DNA from: Nelumbo lutea
Taxonomy: Eukaryota > Streptophyta > Magnoliopsida > Proteales > Nelumbonaceae
Length of the DNA: 64,000 nucleotides
Assembly (NCBI GenBank): GCA_022828595.1
Contig: JAKGHH010000005.1
Location: 27,850,193-27,914,192, forward strand
Direction: 5' to 3'
Shown here: one piece after another, positions 58,907 through 64,000 of the stretch
How the letters are laid out: the number at the start of each line of letters is the position of its first letter
Numbering within the stretch: the first letter of the stretch is position 1
Program-made: the position numbers and the translations under genes
Notes under the pieces: generated by a model
What the model was told of the DNA's origin: nothing
Database searches by the model: none
The model's input: only the letters and a program-made list of their open reading frames with translations

Positions 58907-59486
58907 CATTTGAAAGAGCTGCAGGACCCATTAATGCAAGGGTTTTAACAGAAACAGAGAATATGCTAGCTCGGGGTAGAACGGACCTTCCACTTACTTT
59001 CTGCTTTGCAGCATTTAGAGGAGATGATCTTTTGTTGAATCAATTGCTAAGAAGGGGTTTGGATCCAAATGAATTGGACAACAGTGGGCGTAGTGCTTTC
59101 ATGTGCAAATTTCCCATGCTTCTACATTTTTTCAGAAAATTTAATTTTTTCTAAATAATCCCGTATTTGGTATTCTATTATAATATGTCTTTAACTTTTA
59201 ACCAGCACATTGCAGCATCAAAAGGAAATAAGAATTATTGTGGAGACCAAATCAGCCCCCCACAAGATTGCCCCCCACAACGTCCTACAGCACATATTTG
59301 CCGTGTATTTGGAACATCTCCCGATGATAATCCAAAAAATGATGATGTCATCATCGGGAGATGTTTCCAATACACGGCAGGAATGTGCTGTGGGACATTG
59401 TGGGGGGCAATCTTGTGGGGGGCTGATTTGAACTCATTATTGTGTGCTTCTTCTACTAGACCATGGGGCAGACCCTAACAGTAGAG
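58907..59486 (+). pseudogene. SKOR: SKOR/GORK-type outward K+ channel, two ankyrin exons, disrupted
   Basis: Exon A (58907-59100) encodes TETENMLARGRTDLPLTFCF, AAFRGDDLLLNQLLRRGLDP, NELDNSGRSA. Exon B (59206-59486) encodes HIAASKGNKNYC then LLLLDHGADPNSR, up to a GT donor. This closely follows the start of the ankyrin repeat region that sits after the cyclic-nucleotide-binding-like domain in plant Shaker outward channels. Those channels release K+ into xylem or from guard cells. The exon A/B junction lacks an in-frame GT donor (the frame needs a cut before ATGTGC), and exon B carries a 193-bp MITE. No membrane, pore or later ankyrin exons were found in the window, so this is a gene fragment. 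Whether it is SKOR or GORK cannot be told. Confidence 0.82.
59243..59435. mobile_element. Mutator-like hairpin MITE in ankyrin exon, 9-bp TSD
   Basis: 193 bp. The arms are near-perfect inverted copies over about 85 bp (CAAATCAGCCCCCCACAAGA, TTGCCCCCCACAA, CATCTCCCGATGAT), with a loop near 59335-59350. It is flanked by the perfect nonamer ATTATTGTG at 59234-59242 and 59436-59444. A 9-bp duplication is characteristic of MULEs. Omitting the element and one nonamer gives an uninterrupted ankyrin frame, which confirms the ends. Confidence 0.9.
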
Positions 59487-60477
59487 GTATCTTCTAACCA
59501 TTAGCCAAATCCATTTAGAGGTCATTGAAATTCTGTTCCAGTGTCTGTTCTAGTGTCATTACTACAAATTGCAACAAAGGTACATGAAATTTGTTATCAA
59601 CCACAAACAAAGTAGTTCTAGAGTAGCCACATGCAAGAATAGATAAACAATGTTTTGTTTGTATTTTGGAATTGCAGGTTACCTTATATTTTGAAGGACA
59701 TTACAACTAAAATAATGACCTAAAAAATACTGTGTCAGGCGTATGTCAAAGTGGCCTTTAAAACAGAGACTCCTGTGTGTTTTTTTACCTTAAACTTGGC
59801 AAACAATTTTTTGATAATGTACATTTTAGTATCAATATATAACAATTAATTGATAATATATCTTGTTTGGTTGCCCTCTGCGGCACAACCCCTTTCTTGT
59901 GCTCTTGCAACTGTCTCCCTTGGTCAACTATGAAGCCAACTATTGGAAATTAAAACAGCTCCCAGAGAAAATAGATACATCCACATACAGTAATTGTTTT
60001 TACCTTCTTTGGATGATAACAGTTGTCGATCTATGTCTTGCTTTTGGATGATAACGGCTGAAATGGATGAATTTCGGTAGTTGTGAGCTCTTTAATGGCT
60101 GAAGCTTAGGTTGATTACTATAATTATTTGTCTTCTAGAAAATAAAGAATAACTCATTCAGTTCTGCTACTCCAGCTTTTATCGAAGTCCCTAACAAGAA
60201 TGGGTTATGGGAATACCTAGTTGGATTGTAGCTTCTCTTAAAATGGCATGGACCGAAGTTGGTCTCAGTTGTGAACAACAGTGGGGACTGATAGTGCTAA
60301 ATGTTTTAGTACTCTACCCTTTTTCATTTTGTTTTTTGTTTGTCTATTTGTCTTTTATTTATGCTTCTTGGAGTTTGTTTCTCAGACTGCTGAAACTGTT
60401 CTCCATTTGCTACTTTGCAGTGCCATCATGAAGGTGCTCCAATTCTCATCATCCTATTCTTGCCTTTTGCAAACGGA
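59487..60477. other. Non-coding after the channel fragment
   Basis: No further ankyrin exon recognised. Small ORFs at 60207-60681 have no family features and overlap the SINE that follows. Confidence 0.4.
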
Positions 60478-60631
60478 AGGAGTGCACTGTTGGGTTGCTC
60501 CATTGCAACCTGGGTGACCAGGGTTCAAATCTTTGAAAAGCCTTTCTATATGTGCAGGGGTAAGGCTATGTACATCTGTTCCTCCCTAGACCCCACATTA
60601 GTGGGAGCCCTGTGCACTGGGCTGCCCTTTT
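60478..60631 (+). mobile_element. Au-like SINE with B box
   Basis: A tRNA-derived head with B box GGTTCAAATC at 60522-60531 is followed by GAAAAGCCTTTCTATATGTG, CAGGGGTAAGGCTATGTACA, CCTCCCTAGACCCCACATTA, GTGCACTGGGCTGCCCTTTT. Body and T-tail match plant Au SINEs. The A box is poor and the 5' end is uncertain. It is transcribed, if at all, by RNA polymerase III and moved by LINE enzymes. Confidence 0.82.
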
Positions 60632-60983
60632 CAAATGTCTTTAGAAATAATCCATTTGACTGGAATCTGTCAATTAGATAGCATTCCAGATACAACACAT
60701 GCAAACCTTCCACTGGACTGTTAAATGATATAGACTTAAATAAAAATAACCCATAAAACTATATTTTATTGGTTTCCTAAACTAATTCCACATCCCAAAG
60801 GAAATCTTTAATCTCCTATTACCCAACCAAAACTGCAACAGAGTAGTGGGATGAAACCATGTAACGTTAGTGGAGTCAAATGCTGGGAAAACAATAAAAA
60901 TACTCATCTATAAAAGGATCATGTAGCTCAGACGAGAATGTTGAGGTGGATGTGTGCCAAATGGCTGCATTTGTAGGAACTTA

Positions 60984-61091
60984 AAGATGGCTGGGAAGTT
61001 TTCCTAAGGTCATTTATTTATCTGCATATAACGCCATTGATTACAAAAAAAAAAAAAAAAGATGTAAGATGGCTGGGAAGTTTTCCTAAGG
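60984..61091 (+). mobile_element. Tiny poly(A) retro-insertion between 26-bp direct repeats
   Basis: A perfect 26-bp repeat (starts AAGATGGCTGGGAAG, ends CCTAAGG) lies at 60984-61009 and 61066-61091. Between them are 56 bp ending in A16 plus GATGT. This looks like a severely 5'-truncated retroposon made by target-primed reverse transcription, with an unusually long duplication. Confidence 0.7.
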
Positions 61092-61731
61092 CCAAATGGC
61101 TGCATTTGTTGGACCGTCCAGTCCGATCTTGTTTTTCTTTATCCACTTGATTTGAATATGTAAGATGTTGGAACTGATTGGGGTCAATACTCATATTCTG
61201 AGTGGTTGATTGTATAATGTTTAATGGCTATCTTTAATGAATGCTACCATTTCCAATAAAAAAATAAGGCTTTGATAAACTAGGCATGAAGAACTTGGGA
61301 TGATGGGGTCAATACTCACATTGAAGGGGTTCAACACTACTGTGGTTCAAATGCAGAAGTTACTATCCTTGCATTCCAGTATGTTCGCAAACTTGGGATG
61401 ATTATAAAAAGGTCAACATATAAATTGGATCTGGAGGTTCAAGCTAATATTCACTTATGGGTTGAACACAAGAAGAAACCTGTATTCTTCTATCACGATT
61501 CTACTGAAACAGATCCTTTCATTTTGATTCAAACAGAACGGTAGTTGCAAGTTGCAACAAATTATCTGTTTTTTTATATCATGGTCTTATGGCATGAGAT
61601 TCAACATTGGCATAAAAAGAACTCAAAATAAGTAGTACTAGTACATAGTTACAGGCTTATAGCCACAACATGAAGTTAATGAAGATGACTTTTATGATAT
61701 GTGGTGTTTTTGAGTTGCAATATCTAGGGCC
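61092..61731. other. Non-coding spacer
   Basis: No feature beyond short A/T runs. Confidence 0.4.
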
Positions 61732-62000
61732 TAAGGGTGTCAATTGGACTGGATTTGGTCCAATCCGATCCGGTCCAATGTGTGTCCATTATAATTGGAC
61801 CAGGTTCAATCCAATCCAATGAATATTTTGGATCAATTTGGACCGGTCCCTCTGGACCATCCAATCTGTTCAAATTCATTTTGATTTAGATTGGTTCAAC
61901 CCAAACCCGATTCATTGACACATATATTCTTATCTTGTATCAATGGACTAGATATTGGCTTAATCCAACCCAATCCAATATAAATTTGTTATAAATCCTA
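61732..62000. mobile_element. hAT-like element fragment, left end only
   Basis: Starts TAAGGGTGTCAATTGGACTG and continues with TCCAATCCGATCCGGTCCAA-type words like the element at 56321-56706. The right terminus is not found. Confidence 0.6.
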
Positions 62001-62689
62001 TCCAAATAAATAAAAAGAAAAAAGAGAGAAAATCTAATGGCTAGTAACAGCGCTTTTTCCCAAAGAGAACAAACTAAAAGAAACAAATCCATGATGTCGA
62101 ATAAAGAAATTTAAATTAGTAAATGAAGTATAAGCCTAAGGTTTTCTTTTATATGTTTCTAAATGCTCAGGGAGATTACTTTGTTTATTGCCTGATCGCA
62201 TTATGGAATGAATAGAAAATCATTGACAGCTGTATGGCTTAACATGTTATTGAATCAACATCAAACTCAATGGATGGGTGGATAGCAATTCATGAAGGCA
62301 AATAAGAGAGGTGAATAAATGTAACTGAATGGCTTATTGGTGTGTCTTTTAGGCTTAATTTTGTTTGGTAACAGTATAAGTACAAATATGTACAGTCACC
62401 TCACCTATTTAATGATTTAGTAATGGAGGGGCTCTGCTTCACAAGGGTTGGAATTGAATTGTAATATTGCTATTTGTTATATTAAAAAAGATAATGATTT
62501 TTTAATAAGAAACTTGCAATTATAAGTATTTAAGTCTTGAAACTTATATAAAGACTTAAAATAAATCATCATGTACTCATTTTTTAAATATTTCTTCATC
62601 AAAGCATCTCATATAAAAGAACACGATCATATAGTGATAGTTCTGAGTTCTACTTCATAGTTGTCTTTTGCTTCACATCGAGAACTCCC
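62001..62689. other. Non-coding spacer
   Basis: AT-rich. The phrase GGAGGGGCTCTGCTTCACAA near 62426 resembles GGAGGGGCCCTGCTTCGCAA at about 43314, a shared repeat of unknown origin. Confidence 0.35.
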
Positions 62690-64000
62690 AATTGACCTGG
62701 ATGGTAGGACCATTGGGCCCGGGAACCGTCCAGAAAACCGGTTCCATTTTACCACAAACTTAATCCTTGACCAAAAATTGTTGAATCAGTCAATGACCTG
62801 TTGACCCGGTAGTTGAATCATCAACCCTTTCAACAGCTTTTTGCCATTTTATTTTAATTACTTTTTATTTTTTAATTTTTGTTGTCAAAATGAGCCACTT
62901 GTTCGAACCAAACAGTTGAACCATCAACCTGGAAATCGATGGCTAGAACAGTTCCATTTTTGAGTTTTTTTTTTCTATATGTCAATAATTAGACAAAATA
63001 ACTTTGTAGTCATAGTAATGGAAAGGGTAAACATTACAAGGGATTCCAAAACCTTGAAAGATAAATCCAAAGTGACCTTAAACACAGAAAAAAAATGGCG
63101 GTGAATCCACCAAACTGGAAAAACCAAGGAAAAAAAATCAGAAAATCAAGTCCAAAGTTCTGATTTGAGACGAATCTAAACATACATGCAATCAAAGAAA
63201 GAGGGAAAGCAGATCATCTTGTAAGAAAAAAAAAAGCATTGCACAAGAAAACCCAAAGAAAAAGCAAAAGGGAAGAAATAAAATGGTGGTAAACCTTAAA
63301 CCATTTTGGAGGATCTTGAAGAAGAAGAAGATCAAATACAAAAAAATAATAAAATAATAAAAGCAAAAACACACTTGAATAAAGCCCACACTAGAAGAAA
63401 CCTTTGAATAGTAAAAATCCAAAAGCATAAAAACCATGGTTTTCGAACCGCTGTTGATATAGACAGACGGATATTTTAGCACAGGAACTATCCAAGCAAT
63501 TGGTTCCGTTTTACCCCAATCCTGGTACTTAGCCAAAAATCATTGAATTGATCAACGACCCAATGACCCGGGTGGTCGAACCATTGACACGTTCAATGGT
63601 TTTTGGCTTTTTATTTTTTTAATTGGGAACTGTCTAGGCAACCGATTTCGTTTTATCCTAATCTCATCCCTGGCCAAAAATTGTTGAATCAATCAACGAC
63701 CCATTGACACAGGTGGTCGAACCGTTGACCCATCCAATGGTTTTTGGCCTTTTTTTTTGTTGTTAGAATGGGCCACTCATTCGAACCAAATGGTCAAATT
63801 GTTGACATGATAACCAGTGGCTAGAACGGTTCCATTTTCGGGTTGTATGAGTTACATGCTCGAATTACATAACACGCATGATACTGCTTAATGGACCTCA
63901 CACACTCAATTTTTTGCCTATAATTTTTGTTATCAAAATGGGCCGTCCATTCGAACCGAATGGTCGAACCACCATTTTTAATTTTGTTTAATTGGAAAAC
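62690..64000 (-). repeat. Degenerate repeat family, copy set 2 (inverted to 34.2-35.2 kb)
   Basis: The reverse complement repeats the 34190-35160 text: CCATTCGAACCAAATGGTCA, GTTATCAAAATGGGCCGTCC, ACGCATGATACTGCTTAATG and GACCTCACACACTCAATTTT. At least three units (62690-62960, 63420-63640, 63640-64000). It runs off the window, so its full extent is unknown. Confidence 0.75.

Overview
The window looks like nuclear DNA of a flowering plant. Its genes have spliced, GT-AG exons of plant families (a SHAVEN3-type GPI-anchored protein, a plant-type GRIM-19 subunit and a SKOR-type potassium channel fragment). They sit in AT-rich DNA filled with plant transposons: Ty1/copia, Ty3/gypsy, CACTA, hAT-like and Tourist-like MITEs, L1-like and RTE-like LINEs, and Au-like SINEs. 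There is no sign of bacterial or organellar organisation. The species cannot be fixed from the sequence.

Layout. 1-2.8 kb: nested LINE 3' ends on the minus strand, then a decayed copia pol end with a very short LTR. 3.4-5.3 kb: a solo LTR with 5-bp target duplication. 5.7-6.1 kb: the last two exons of the complex I subunit NDUFA13/GRIM-19, whose first half is not visible. 6.3-10.9 kb: TIR elements and MITEs. 10.9-22.6 kb: one old copia element on the plus strand, broken by a hAT-like element in gag, a gypsy solo LTR between protease and integrase, an antisense solo LTR of its own LTR family in the reverse transcriptase, another hAT-like element in the 3' LTR, and a nearly perfect ~0.95-kb tandem duplication. 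22.8-29.7 kb: a minus-strand CACTA element cut open by a minus-strand gypsy element. 29.7-35.2 kb: no genes, AT-rich tandem repeats and a degenerate repeat family that returns inverted at 62.7-64 kb. 35.2-44.5 kb: rearranged pieces of gypsy elements (minus gag-protease, plus RNase H-integrase, an antisense extra ORF, two LTRs of one family in opposite orientation), with hAT-like, LINE and Tourist-like insertions.

46-55.2 kb (minus) holds the only gene that appears intact: a nine-coding-exon GDPDL (SHV3-like) gene of 749 codons. All exon phases fit. It has a signal peptide, two GDPD-like domains and a GPI-type tail, and its introns carry an RTE LINE, a hAT-like element and a SINE, all without touching exons. 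58.9-59.5 kb is a fragment of a SKOR/GORK-type outward potassium channel (two ankyrin exons). A 193-bp hairpin MITE with a 9-bp target duplication interrupts the second exon. The rest to 64 kb is SINE, MITE and repeat DNA.

The three cellular genes have no evident functional link. The main interest of the window is its readable insertion history: more than a dozen insertions have target-site duplications that give order, orientation and mechanism. I see no convincing new multi-gene system.
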